Assembly: GCA_022605425.2 (NCBI GenBank)
Contig: CM061247.1
Span: 186,001-250,000, forward strand
Origin: Hamiltosporidium tvaerminnensis
Taxonomy: Eukaryota; Microsporidia; Dubosqiidae
Length of the DNA: 64,000 nt
Direction: 5' to 3'
The position numbers were made by a program, and so were the translations under genes. This document shows positions 44,926 to 56,503 of the stretch, one piece after another (the stretch's first letter is position 1; each line of letters opens with the position of its first letter). Below the pieces are notes generated by a model. That model was not told the origin of the DNA. It made no database searches and worked only from the letters and a program-made list of their open reading frames with translations.

Positions 44926-45729
44926 ACACGATTCAGTTAACTTTTTATTTAATAAAATTCTGGGTTAACAAATTTTTCTCTTTTCTAAATAATTCTTTCC
45001 ACCATTTCAACCACTTCTATCTCTTCCTCCAACTCCAACTCTTCAGTTGTATTAGTTGTTGGTTCCTTTGCTGTGGTTATACCATCCAAAATAAGGGGTA
45101 AAATATTTTTTGTATTTTCCGTTTTAACATCATCTTCCTCGTTGTCTACTTGCTTTAAAGGGGGTATTGGTTGTTTATGGATCTCAGCTCCTAAGATAAC
45201 ACTTAATGATGCTCTCTCCCAGCTCTACTCGGCATTTGGACCAGACTCAAGTCCTCTTCGTCGATCAAAAGAAATTGTTTCGACTGTCTTCTTGAGTACT
45301 ATGGATTGTATATATGCCTCTACATTCATGGGTATTTGTAGTCTCTTAACATACGTCTTATGGTATTTGGTCACAATACCGTCCCAGGTCATCACATAAG
45401 GAATTATCTCTACACTGCATTTATAAATAAGACCTAACTCATTTGCTAATAGGTCATACTTCCTAAGCTTCTCTGTTTCAACTATTTGAAAAGAGTCTTG
45501 AGATGTGATTCCTACTTCAATGAGGGTTATCCTATTCTGTCTCTTGTCTAAAATAAATATATCTGGTCTGTTACACCGAATCTTGACATCAGTTTTTATT
45601 CTGGTGTCCACTCTTATCTCTGCATATTCGTTATCAAGAATTTCTTGAACTGAGTGGCTTCTAATTCGTTTCGAAGACTTAAACTTATATTTATTCAGCA
45701 AGAGTAAATGTATACACGATTCAGTTAAC
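44926..45729 (-). mobile_element. 5'-truncated REL-endonuclease non-LTR retrotransposon with 16-bp target duplication
   Basis: The insertion (44942-45713) is flanked by the perfect 16-bp ACACGATTCAGTTAAC at 44926-44941 and 45714-45729. Only the 3' part of the element is present: the restriction-enzyme-like endonuclease region, a C-terminal tail and an AT-rich 3' end. Orientation is minus, ending in a tail complementary to TTTATTTAATAAAATTCTGG. The perfect duplication suggests a fairly young insertion. Confidence 0.93.
45225..45713 (-). pseudogene. Truncated endonuclease end of non-LTR retrotransposon ORF
   Basis: The frame encodes the PD-(D/E)XK-type nuclease region of R2/R4-like elements: CNRPDIFILDK followed by ITLIEVGITSQDS and EKLRKYDLLANELG. 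In the family these residues (RPD, D-K, E-V, K..KY) form the nicking site used for target-primed reverse transcription. It ends in a premature TAG after GPNAE, where the copy at 12600-12860 continues with a DESWERA-type sequence; the tail stays open in the same frame after the stop. Lacking the reverse transcriptase, it cannot move on its own. Confidence 0.88.
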
Positions 45730-46449
45730 AAATAATAAGTTTAGAAAATATTTATGATTTTAAATAAAAAAAATTTCAATCCATTTATTAATTCATAAAT
45801 ATTAAATTAATTAAAATTTCTTGAAAAAGTAATATAATATAAGTAATAAAAGTATTATTTTAATAATTTTTTGTGAAAAAACGTGCATTGGGGCTCTCGG
45901 AAGGAATGTAAGAAATTGGGCTCAATTAGAGTAAAATTAAGCTAGCATGGTTTTAGTGAAGTTTTAGAGATATTGATACCTTTTAGAAACAGAATTTTAA
46001 TGTTGTTAAATGGAATAAGGTTTTCAATCAAAAAATTGTCTTTCGTATAGGAAAAATCCCGGGCTTTATCATCTAAAAACAAAGTATAACCACAAATATA
46101 GAGCTATATATAGGATGGTTCTGCATGATAGAGTGATGTAAATGAATTGGCTTTCATAGGAAAAAAAACTATAACGAATTATATTTTATTCACTCCGTTT
46201 CAATAATAATTTTTTTATGAACCAATTGATATTTTTTTAGAAAAAAAGAATCATTGGTTTGTTTTGATGATTTGGTATTGAAATAACTATACTTTTTAAT
46301 AGAAAGTTCAAATTATAAGAATTTTCATGAGACATCTTTGAATTTATTACTAGGAACTTCTTAGAGTTGTACTTACTCGTAGTAGAAACTGTAATAGTAA
46401 ATATTTTGAAATCAATGCTTTTTTTTCAGTATAACATTTACAATAACCA
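45730..46449. other. Unannotated region with a less AT-rich patch
   Basis: At about 45885-46170 the sequence is less AT-rich (GGGGCTCTCGGAAGGAATG, CCCGGGCTTTATCATC) but without open frame or match to the other repeats here. Possibly an unrecognised dead element. Confidence 0.45.
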
Positions 46450-47150
46450 TTTATTAAATAAGTATCACATCCTTTGTAAAAAAATGGAATTTTTTATATT
46501 TTTTTCATGAAATTGACGCAGTTCTAGGTTTAACAAAGATAACTACTTCCCGAAATTTCGGTACCTCTACGGTAACTATATCCTAAGTCCTTTCTTCAAA
46601 ATCTATGTAAAGCTAGTTAAATAGTCGAAGCACTTACCCCGAATTCGTTTATTTCTGTTTTCTAAAGTGTGATCGCGTCTCGAAACTCACGATTTGACAC
46701 CTCAGGACCAACAATATTTCCAGTTACCCTACAATTTCTTAACCGAATTGACTTCCAGCTAAGATATATCTCAGGAACTGAAATTAGTCTATCTATGCTT
46801 TTCGATGTTATACTAGCGGATATGACTTGTAATTTAGAATTCAAGGCTTTTTAATGGTTATATATTTTTTATATCTTTGTGCTCTAAGTATTCTAACAAG
46901 CGTGAGCAAGATTAGATTTTTATGCTTTTTCATCATAATCTCCTATAACCTTAGGAGCGGGCTAAAATCGCGTTACATAAAGACTATAAAATATAAGCCT
47001 ATAAAAATATTACGAGTTTTAGACTCTTCTTACTCATACGAATTTCTATAAAACACCCAAAATGTAATGGAGTTTTCATTCCATAAAAGATATAAATAAT
47101 TATTTTCATAGCAATTTCAGGTACTGATAGCATAATAGATAAAATTTGTT
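46450..47150 (+). mobile_element. Family A interspersed repeat copy
   Basis: Starts with AGTATCACATCCTTTGTAA, has TTGACGCAGTTCTAGGTTTA (46510s), AAGCACTTACCCCGAATTCG, GCTAAGATATATCTCAGGAA, and AACAAGCGTGAGCAAGATTA, in the order of the best copy. Decayed but full length. Short open frames at 46662-46854 are incidental. Confidence 0.85.
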
Positions 47151-47597
47151 CTGGTTTTAGTATTTCCATCAAAAAAATACTTAAAATAGGAATAAACCAA
47201 ATATGTTCTTCAATTAAATAAAATTCTTTTTAAAAACTTGTTTATAATTTTAATTTTGCGATTATGTAAGAAACCATTTTATTCCAATATCAAAGAATTT
47301 TAATAATAATATCTGATTAAAGTAAACGTAAATGACATATTGTGTTTACCTAAATCTATCTTTAGTGAAAAAAAATCCCAAGTTAAAAGATATAAATAAA
47401 GAAAATAGATTTAAAGTTTAAATTTTTACTTTTAAAATTGCAAGTACATCAACTGTAACATTCACTATTTAAGATTGAATAGTTTTTAGATGAAAATATT
47501 TTTAGATCAAATTTATGTCTATGGTCAAATGAAAAATATTTTGTATAAAATGTAAATGTTGTAATTAAATATAGAGAGGCTTAAATTTTTTCGACCT

Positions 47598-49916
47598 TTA
47601 TAAAATTTTTTCCAATTCTACTATTATTTCTATATTATTGCTAAAAATTTTGTAATATTTATTCTGAATTATTCCTTTTGATGTAAATAAATCAAATATT
47701 TTAGAATTAATTCCATTGTGTTTGTTCAAATCTAAAATGATGATGGGTTTCAATTCTTCAAAATGATAAAAATACAGCAATTTATCCTTTGATGAAAAAT
47801 TTTGATCAGAATAATTTCTGTCATTTGGTGAATATATTATGAGACGTAGAATTATGGAATTAATATTGAAGTCTTTAAACGTACAGTTTGAAATATCTAA
47901 GCATTTTAGATTTCTTAGTGAGAATATTATATTTATATCATTTAAATTAAGAGAATTTTTGGAAATATATAAATATTCAATGCTTTTAAGAATTTCTTTA
48001 AATGGATTAATTTTGAAAAAACCGCAGCTAAGATTACAATTATGTAACTTTAATTTCTTTAAATTGATATAATTGAGAAATATAGAAACATCTCGATTTA
48101 CTCCAAAATCGGTATGAGATATATTTAAATATTCTATAGTTTGACGTGATTTAAATATTTTTAAACTCTGAAAGCATTTAAGATTAAATTTAGATCTTTT
48201 TAAATTTAAATATTTGATACTTTCACAATCTTTTATTACTCCGAAGATAATATCACCAATCATTGTATTTGAAAAATTTAAATATTTAATATTTCTATAA
48301 AAAAAGGATAAATCGATTCCTAATATATTTGTAATTTGTAAATAACTGCTTTTTAAAGAAAGCTTTTCTAGGTTCTTCATGGTAGATAAAATCTGAAGAG
48401 CATTTTTGGTTAAATTAACATACATTAAGTCAATTTCGCTTATATTTTTAAGATCATAAATAAATGCAATGAAATCTGTTATTACCAGTAAAACAGAATA
48501 CATAGAGTGCATTTTCAATGAACAAAGGGATTTAAACAGGTAAATTTTATTCAGGACTCTATTAGCCGAATCATACGACAATTCATCAAATTCCAATCTT
48601 TGTAATCTCTCGTGAAATAACCACATATGCATTGTATTAATAATATTTTTCAAAAAAATCATATCAAAGGAACAAATAATTAAGATTTTTAAATCGAATT
48701 TATTGGAAAGACCTAACCACCATTCATTTTCTATCAATACATTTGATAAATCTAGAATTCTTAGTGTATCGTTACAATAATGAAAATTTCTAAGTCGAAA
48801 TGATGAATTAGAAATGATCTTGTAATTCATTTCTAAACTAATTAAAGAGTTATCTTGCAATAGTGTTTCAATTTCGTATGTAGTAAGTTCAAATGTTTCC
48901 AATGAGATAAATTTAATTCGGCTATTAATTGCAGTATTCAATTTCGAAAAGAAATGAGATGAATAACCGGATACGTTCCATATTTTGATAATTATAAAAG
49001 ATTCAATTTTAAAAATTTTAAATTTTGTTCTTGAAATATTATCATCTCCTAAATCAATGTTTTTCAATACCAAATGGTTTATATCCATTTTAATTGATAA
49101 AAATTGAAAGAAAATAAAACATATTTTATCCGATAATATCCTTTCTACTTTAATTATTATTTCATTCCCTATAATAGCAAAATATATATTTTCTGGTAAA
49201 AAGTTTTTGGGTTTAAACTTAAAATTTTCGTATTTACTGAATGAAGCTACAAAATTTCCTTCGAATAATGAAATATTAACAAAAAAAAATTTAAAAAACC
49301 CAATCAAGACTTGATTAGCTATGTAAAAATTTATACAGCAAATTTTTTTAAGCTTATTTCTAAATAAAAGCAGATTTGACCGAAAATCGTTTCCATAAAT
49401 CAAGCGGAATACAACTGCTAACGTGAAATGTTTAAGATTTTTATTTTGTTTTGCTTTTAATTCATCTAATACCAAAAGTAAATTATATAAATCTTTTAAA
49501 TTCAAATTTTCAATGAATGAATCATTTGTTTGTGTAATTTTTAAATAATATATCAAGTTAAATTTCGATAGAAATTTCCCCGATATATTCATATTCAAAA
49601 TATTGTCCACAATTAGCGCATCCAGGTAATCAAAATTTATATAATTTCTATCATTATATATACATATAAAGCTCAAATTACGAATATTTTCAGGTTCATT
49701 TCTTGTATCAAATATACATCGAACACCATATGTATATTTTTTCTCATTGAAAATTACCTGAAAATTGTAAAAGCAGATTCTGTTTTCTGATATAATAAAA
49801 CTACTTTCATATATTTCATTACAATGACATTTCGGAAAAATATTAAACAAAATTATCAGATATTCTAACAAAGAAACGAATATTTTGTAAATTTTTAGTT
49901 TGTAGAAATACATCAT
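47598..49916 (-). CDS. Secreted or membrane-anchored leucine-rich repeat protein
   Basis: 772 residues. Residues about 8-31 (KIYKIFVSLLEYLIILFNIF) form a signal sequence or anchor followed by CHC. The last 500 residues hold irregular LRRs, for example LRILDLSNVLI, LEKLSLKSSYLQI, IKYLNFSNTMIGD, IEYLNISHTDFG, LKCLDISNCTFKD. Expanded families of such secreted LRR proteins occur in several microsporidia and are thought to face the host; the binding partner is unknown. The start codon at 49914-49916 is preceded by CCCC on the minus strand (49922-49925), so expression is likely. Codon use is AT-rich like its neighbours. No frameshift. The nearest plus-strand neighbour is a dead retrotransposon at 50976. 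Confidence 0.85.
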   Translation of the reverse strand: MMYFYKLKIYKIFVSLLEYLIILFNIFPKCHCNEIYESSFIISENRICFYNFQVIFNEKKYTYGVRCIFDTRNEPENIRNLSFICIYNDRNYINFDYLDALIVDNILNMNISGKFLSKFNLIYYLKITQTNDSFIENLNLKDLYNLLLVLDELKAKQNKNLKHFTLAVVFRLIYGNDFRSNLLLFRNKLKKICCINFYIANQVLIGFFKFFFVNISLFEGNFVASFSKYENFKFKPKNFLPENIYFAIIGNEIIIKVERILSDKICFIFFQFLSIKMDINHLVLKNIDLGDDNISRTKFKIFKIESFIIIKIWNVSGYSSHFFSKLNTAINSRIKFISLETFELTTYEIETLLQDNSLISLEMNYKIISNSSFRLRNFHYCNDTLRILDLSNVLIENEWWLGLSNKFDLKILIICSFDMIFLKNIINTMHMWLFHERLQRLEFDELSYDSANRVLNKIYLFKSLCSLKMHSMYSVLLVITDFIAFIYDLKNISEIDLMYVNLTKNALQILSTMKNLEKLSLKSSYLQITNILGIDLSFFYRNIKYLNFSNTMIGDIIFGVIKDCESIKYLNLKRSKFNLKCFQSLKIFKSRQTIEYLNISHTDFGVNRDVSIFLNYINLKKLKLHNCNLSCGFFKINPFKEILKSIEYLYISKNSLNLNDINIIFSLRNLKCLDISNCTFKDFNINSIILRLIIYSPNDRNYSDQNFSSKDKLLYFYHFEELKPIIILDLNKHNGINSKIFDLFTSKGIIQNKYYKIFSNNIEIIVELEKIL

Positions 49917-50969
49917 TTGAAGGGGATTAGAATAATTAGAATGAAGGATTTGATTTGTTAAATATTCTGATTTAGATAAAACGGTTTTAATTTTTTTTAC
50001 ATTTTTATCGTTTGATTAAATATATTAAATTAATTTTCTGATTATTTATTTATTAGATATTTCTTGTTTCTAGGTAAAAATTCAAATTTTTATAAGATCT
50101 ATTGATTAGAAGTTATTTTAGGCATAAAAATATATTCAACATGTAAATGACAACTTCGATGATATATTAATTGACACAAACTGTTTTTGAATTTTATAAT
50201 CTATTTTTTGGATTAAATACAGAGTCAGTTATCTTTAAAATGTTATCTTAATTGTAATCTAGGTTTTATATATTTTATGTAATTCTTATTTTCTTTTAAG
50301 TAAAATTTAGCTTTGGTGAAATAGAATTCTTTGGTTTTGTCCTATATTTTTTACTTTAGTGTAATTTTCGATTACTTTTATCTCTGTTACCATCAAATTA
50401 TTAATTAATTAAATTCTCTTTTTTTCTTGATTAACAAACAAAAGATTTTTGAAATAACCAATAGAATAAGCTTTTCAGTTAATTATGTGAGATAAGCATC
50501 GGTTGCTTATGTATATCCGGTAAACATTGAAACAGCTTAGTATTTTTTGGATTTTTTTTCTTCGGCATTAAATATAACCAAGATCAAACTAGACAAAGTT
50601 TTGGTTATCAAATATTAAATTTAGTGATTCATTTATTTATTTATTAATATTGTTTTAGTCAAAAACTATACCAAAATACACATATAAAATTGGGTCACCG
50701 ACATTAAAGTGTACGAATTCTTTTAGTATTTACTTGTATTACTGGAGTATAATTGTTTTAAGAGTTGCCTATTTATTCCAATATTTCGATATTTCTGTGA
50801 TATCTTATAATTATTAGAATCCTACGAGATTATGTCTTTGATTAAATAAAAAAATTTTTCTTTTCTATTTTATGCCGCGAGAACTATATTAAATTCAGTT
50901 AGGCATCTCTAGAGTAAAAATTAAATATAAATATAAATACAAATATGAATACAAATATAAATTTAAATT
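49917..50969. other. Intergenic region
   Basis: No gene seen. A degenerate AAATATAAATACAAATATGA tract (about 50922-50970) lies directly before the retrotransposon remnant. Confidence 0.55.
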
Positions 50970-52690
50970 TAAACATTGGAAGAAATGACGGAGGAGGTTA
51001 AAAAGTTTATGAATAATATAGGATTGGAAATTAACAAAGAGAAGTCAGCCACTAATGATCCATGTTGTGAAGATACTGCTACTCTTCTTAAAGGAATAGG
51101 TGTTTATAAATACCTTGGAATTATAGAAGATAGCAGAGGAATTCCAACAAGTAAGTCGTTTGAGGAAGTACAGACCAAACCGATAGCACGAGTAGAAAGA
51201 CTTTGTTGCACGAGATTAAATTCAAGAAATATATTTCAAGCCATTAATCAACCTGCAATTTCTTTGCTAAACTATCATATAAGTGTACACCGACTAGAAC
51301 CGGCTGACTTCTCTAAGTTAGATGATGCGGGGCGTGCAGTGTTAGTGAGAACAAAATACATCTACGCCCAGGATGTAAAGAACGTCTATACCTTCCACGT
51401 AAAGAACTTGGAAGAGGTTTACATAGTGTCGAGTTCAAAAGCGAACATATGCTTTTGCAACTCTTGGATTGCCTGGAAAAATCTAAAGAAACATCGACCA
51501 GAAGAGCAGCAATCCTAAAGGTTGAAAATAATAATAAAACCCACCTTTCACTAATTAAAAACTTTTTAAAAATAAAAACCGGGTTGGAAGAGGAAGTCAC
51601 AAAAAGAAATTGAAAGAAGCTCAACTAGTAAACCTATATAACGAAATCAAAAACCGAAAACTACATTCAAAGTTATATATCTTTAGAAACAACGAGCTGG
51701 TAAGTGTAAATGACTCCTTAAGATGGTTAAAAAAAGGACTGGTAAGACCACGTGAGGAAGCAGTGTTCTGTTATATCCAGGATAGAAATGTATTCTAGGG
51801 AGCAGATGGTATGTGTCTACACTGTAATAAATCTGGTAAGACTGTAGATCATCGAGCAACTCGATGTGAAAAAAAGCTATGCAATGACTACACCGGAAGA
51901 CATAATGAAGTGGTACGATGTATACATTTACTTTTGCTTAATAAATATAAGTTTAAGTCTTCGAAACGAATCAGAAGCCACTCATTTTAAGAAATTCTTG
52001 ATAACGAATATGCAGAGATAAGAGTGGACACCAGAATAAAAACTGATGTTAAAATTCGGTGTAACAGACCAGATTATTTATTTCAGACAAGAGACAAAAT
52101 AGGATAACCCTCATTAAAGTAGGAATCACATCTCAAGACTCTCTTAAAGTAGTTGAAACAGAGAAGCTTAGGAAATATGACCTATTAGCAAACGACTTAG
52201 GGCTTATTTATAAATCTAGTGTAGAGATAATTCCTTATGTGATGACCTGGGATGGTATTGTGACAAAATACCATAAGACGTATGTTAAGAGACTACAAAT
52301 ACCCATGAATATAGAGGCATCTATACGATCCATATTACTCAAGAAGACTGTCCAAACAATTTCTTTTGATCGACGAAGAGGACTTGAGTCTGGTCCAAAT
52401 GCCTAAGAGAGCTGGGAGAGTTCATCATTGAGTGTTATTTTAGGAGCTGAGATGCATAGACAACCAATACCCCCTTTAAAGCAAGTAGACAACGAGGAAG
52501 ATGTGTTAAAACGGAAAATACAAAAAATATTTTACCCCTTATTTTGGGATGGTATAACCACAGCAAAGGAACCCAAAACTAATGCAAATGAAGAGTCGGA
52601 GGAGAGAAAGAAGTGGCTGAAATGGTGGAAATAATTATTTAAAAGATAAAAATTTATTAACCCAGAATTCTATTTTATTATTAAATTTTG
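50970..52690 (+). mobile_element. Dead non-LTR retrotransposon, longest copy in window
   Basis: The order matches a single-ORF element with restriction-enzyme-like endonuclease. First the end of the reverse transcriptase (50976-51370): motif D FMNNIGLEINKEKS and motif E YKYLGIIEDS. Then, after a frame change near 51370-51390, a thumb region (RLYLPRKELGRGLHS), a CCHC knuckle and the endonuclease, and the C-terminal tail (52428-52634). The 3' end is TTAACCCAGAATTCTATTTT at about 52657-52676. Stops and frame changes break it at least at 51370-51390, 51796, 51988 and 52080. The palm motifs A-C (YxDD) are missing, so the copy is 5'-truncated. Confidence 0.9.
51812..51865 (+). pseudogene. CCHC zinc-knuckle segment of the retrotransposon
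   Basis: CLHCNKSGKTVDHRATRC fits C-X2-C-X8-H-X4-C, the knuckle placed between reverse transcriptase and endonuclease in R2-like elements. The frame is closed by an upstream TAG at 51796-51798 and by a stop at 51988, so it is not part of an intact protein. Confidence 0.85.
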
Positions 52691-52737
52691 TTTTTTATCT
52701 TTATAGAGGGTTTTAAGTATTTTACTAATTTATTGTT

Positions 52738-52862
52738 AATTCGATTGTTTAATTGTATAGTAATTAGAAACATTGTATAAGCGAACTATATTTTATTTAA
52801 TTCGATTGTTTTAAATGTATAGTAATTAGAAACATTGTATAAGCGAACTATATTTTACATTC
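52738..52862. repeat. 61-bp direct repeat, two copies
   Basis: TCGATTGTTT followed by GTATAGTAATTAGAAACATT and GTATAAGCGAACTATATTTT occurs at 52741 and 52802. The rest of 52691-53640 is AT-rich with no gene seen. Confidence 0.9.
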
Positions 52863-53689
52863 AACAAAAACAATACAGTAGATTATCTACTTATACTTCT
52901 TTAGATGAGATATAATTACTGAATATTTTTATTTAAGTTATTATAGCCTCAATTAATCTAAAAGTACTCAGAGAATTTTCTTTAGCCTTTCATAAACACA
53001 TATTTGCTGGTCTATGGAATATTTCCTAATCTAATATTTTTTCTCTTCTGAATTACTTTCTTATTTTTGTGTCAGAGCTGAAACTCGGTAGTTTCTATTT
53101 ATTCTGTTCAATTTAACACAATTTTTATTCTATTGTGATTTCTGTTTCGTTGGTATTCTATCATATAAACGTTTTCTTTGTCTGGAGAAATATATTTTTA
53201 AAGGATATATGTATTTGGTAATTCATATGTAAATTAATTTTCTGGTTTATTTTATAAAGAAAATTTTTTTAACAGGTATTTAATTCGATGAGACTATTCA
53301 AACAATAATTATATTTTGGATATAAATAAACTACACGGAATATTTATTTACCATTAATCTTATAGAACAATTGCTTATACTTTGGTAAAAAGTTTAAAAA
53401 GAAAATTCGATCAAATTTATTTACATTGATTCGTAGTTTAATGAATTAAACTTTAGAAAGATAAAAAGATATTTCTTTATTGAATTTATTATGATTTACT
53501 ATAATCTAGAAAGGATTTACGGCAATATTTAGTGAGAATATTTTTTAAACCAATAACAGATTTTACTGTGTTTAATGTTCTATTTCTAAGAAAATTTGTT
53601 GGTTTTGTGGATTTTTTAAAAAATTAAAAGAGTAATGTTAGTAATTGGAACAATATTGTGGGTATCATACATTTTTAAAACTATTACAC

Positions 53690-54480
53690 AGTTTGACTTC
53701 TTGTTGATGACTTAGTGTTAGTACTCGATTAAATAATAGATTTGTATCTTTTTAATATTTTTTTAAAGAAAGTCTCAAATGTATAATCTATTTTTTTTAT
53801 AGAATATTTTATATGCATTGCAGGCTAGGTTGTAAAGAGCGTCTATATTTTTCTAGAACAGAACTTTGAAGAGACCTAAATGGTGATATATTATGAGGTG
53901 AATACATATCTTTGTAAATTTTGATTTTTTTAGAAAATGATGGATTAATAAAACCAAAGAAATGCAATTCTAAAAGATTAGGATACATATGAACATTCTT
54001 GCAGTAATAAATGGATTTTAAAGGTAAAATATAAGCAGGATGAAGCTGTCACTAAAAAAAATTTAGAAGAAGCTAAACTAGCAAAATTATATACGGAAAT
54101 ATAATAACAAAAACCTCACCTAGAGTTATATAAAGTGAGAAGACCTGAGCATGTGAGGTTTTTAACTCTTCAGCTGACTAAAGAAAAAGAATATTAAGCC
54201 TATGACAGTCAGTTTTCTGTTATATCGTGGCTAGAAATGTACACCAAGGAGAAAGTTATGTGTCAGCAATGGAATAAGTCTAGCGAAACTGCAAGCAATT
54301 ATAAAATAGGTATGAAAAATACTCGGAAAAGACTATAGCAGACTGCATATTGAAGTGCATGATTCTTACACAAACATCTCGAAGATCAATATAAATTTAA
54401 ATCTACAAAACGAATTAGGAGTCTACTAGCCCGAGAAATTCTCGAAACTGAAAGCAAGTATAAGTTTGCAGCCTAGACTT
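53690..54480 (+). mobile_element. Highly decayed non-LTR retrotransposon copy
   Basis: Blocks collinear with 51360-51965: GTAAAGAGCGTCTATATTTT (53831), GAAGAAGCTAAACTAGCAAA followed by TTATATACGGAAATA (54066-54100), TTTTCTGTTATATCGTGGCT (54211), and ATAAATTTAAATCTACAAAA then CGAATTAGGAGTC (54391-54423). At about 53698-53727 one frame reads LVDDLVLVLD, resembling the reverse transcriptase YxDD box, but it lies far too close to the next block, implying an internal deletion. All frames are broken. Confidence 0.75.
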
Positions 54481-55664
54481 ATGTTATTGTCGAATTCAGA
54501 ATGATTTGGAATCAATTTATAGGTAAAAAAATACATCTTATAACAATCATTCAAACTGCAATCTATTTGAGTTTTTCCAAAATTCAATAGCACAATTATG
54601 TGGGTATCATTATTTTTTGAAAGTTGCGCATTTTTTTATGTATAATCGCAAAATGGTTCTATATGCTACAAACCGGTTATAATCGCAAGATGATAACATT
54701 TAATGGGTTTTAAGATGCCCATTATATTGTTACAAACAACCAAAATAAATATAAAACCGATGAAAAGCTAGCCATAACTTTTTTTTACAACCTAATTTAA
54801 GACTAAGCTAATTGTCTCTTTGGGTATGTAAGATTGTCCATTATTTTATTACATGGTAGTAAGACACACGAACTTAGTTACTTCATCGCAAGTACGTTTT
54901 GAAGAGAAAGGCAGGATGGACAACAATGACTTTAATTTATTTGACCAAAAGTAAGATTAAATTATTGTTAAAAATGCCTTGACTGCAAAATATAAAAAAA
55001 TTAAAACAAAAAGGCATAAAAGAGGCTTACAGAGTACTAGAATAGCTAGAAACGAAAAAATAATATAATTTCGCATTAAATAAATTAATACGTTGCAATT
55101 TGCAGAAAATGTTTAATATAAACCACAATAAATAAATAAATTTGTAATTTTTTTTAGAAATTAACCCGAAATTATTTCTTATCGAGTAATTCGAGCTTGG
55201 TTGTGTTTCAATAATACATAAACCAAGCTTGAGTTTTACAAGCTGTGAAATACTTTTCGCATGATTAAAACACAATATCTGGTTATGAAATTGTTGTATT
55301 TTCTTCTATTACATGATTTTATTTGTTTAATGTCATATTCACAATCGATATTCTATCTATTTCATAGAATGGTAGGTTTATGGCATTTCCTGGGAGAAGA
55401 GGAACGCAAATAATAAGACATAATTAGCATAAATCTATTTTTAAAGGTTTGTATTATTCTAGCTTCTGTAACTAAATACAATAAAATACCATATAACTTA
55501 GCAAAGCCTCGGGGATCATGGGTTTAGACAATAAATTGGGCATTCATAGCAGAGTAATAGCAATTTAAGTACAGTGTTTTCTTTCTTTGTATTCACTTTT
55601 TTTACTTTTCGAAATATTTATCTTTTCCATTTTAAAATAAAATAAATGGTTTAGTGTGGATAAA
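54481..55664. other. Region without supported gene
   Basis: Less AT-rich patches (54640-54720, 55370-55520) without open frames. A stretch ACAATTATGTGGGTATCATT at about 54591 resembles ACAATATTGTGGGTATCATA at about 53651, so another repeat may be present. Confidence 0.45.
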
Positions 55665-56250
55665 CAGATAAACACCACGTGTTTGTCAATGAGTAGCTGA
55701 AAATTATGGGAGATAATTGTTTTGATTTTTGATAGAAAAAGAATGCAGTGTGTTATGCTTTTTCTTAGCGTATTTGTTATTTTTGAGAAGTTTTATAAAA
55801 TAATTAACTTTTTCTACAGTGAATTTGTAATTTTTAATGTTACTAGGTCAAAAACCACGAACAACTTATGAGTGATGGCTGTTTAAAACCATGCAAAGTA
55901 GCCACGCTTACTCGAATTAGAAGACACTGCTCTAGAGTACAAGCGAAAAGAATAATCTCTGCAAATTTTGAAATCCAATTAGAAGGCTCTATATGTTAAT
56001 ATGATATTTCAACTTTAACTGCGAACCCATGTAGATTGCTGAGATCCTCTTAGCTGGATGTCTAGTCAGTTCAGAAAAGGCAGAGTATGTGAAAGGCTGC
56101 TGGTCTTCTGAAATTCAATTATAATTTTGGCTTACAATCAGATACTCGAAGCTGAACATTAACGAACTAAAAGCAAACTCATAGCCTATTAAATATGTCT
56201 AATGCCTCTTTAAATTAAAGGTGTGATGAAGGTAACTTAAAAAATACTAA
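55665..56250 (-). mobile_element. Family A interspersed repeat copy, strongly decayed
   Basis: In the minus orientation. ACACCACGTGTTTGTCAATG (55671) matches the terminal block, CTTTTTCTACAGTGAATTTG (55809) the Asn-rich stretch of the best copy, GCTTACTCGAATTAGAAGAC (55907) its CTCACTCGGGTTAGAAGAC block, and GAACATTAACGAACTAAAAG (56154) its GGACATTAACGAACTCC block, in correct order. Confidence 0.75.
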
Positions 56251-56503
56251 TCGAGTATCATGAGGAGCGATTATCTGTTATAAACCCAAAACCGTCTTGC
56301 TGAATGAAATTAATATAACATATACTGCTTTTTTAAAAGCGATTATTATGTATTAATTAAAAACTAGATTGTTATTTTTAAAATATTAAAAGATAGTAGA
56401 AATGAATTTGTAGTTTTTTTTATATAAATATCTTGAATAAAAATAAATAGTCTATAAAATTCAAAATAAAGTAAATTAAATAAACAAATATAAAATATAT
56501 CTA

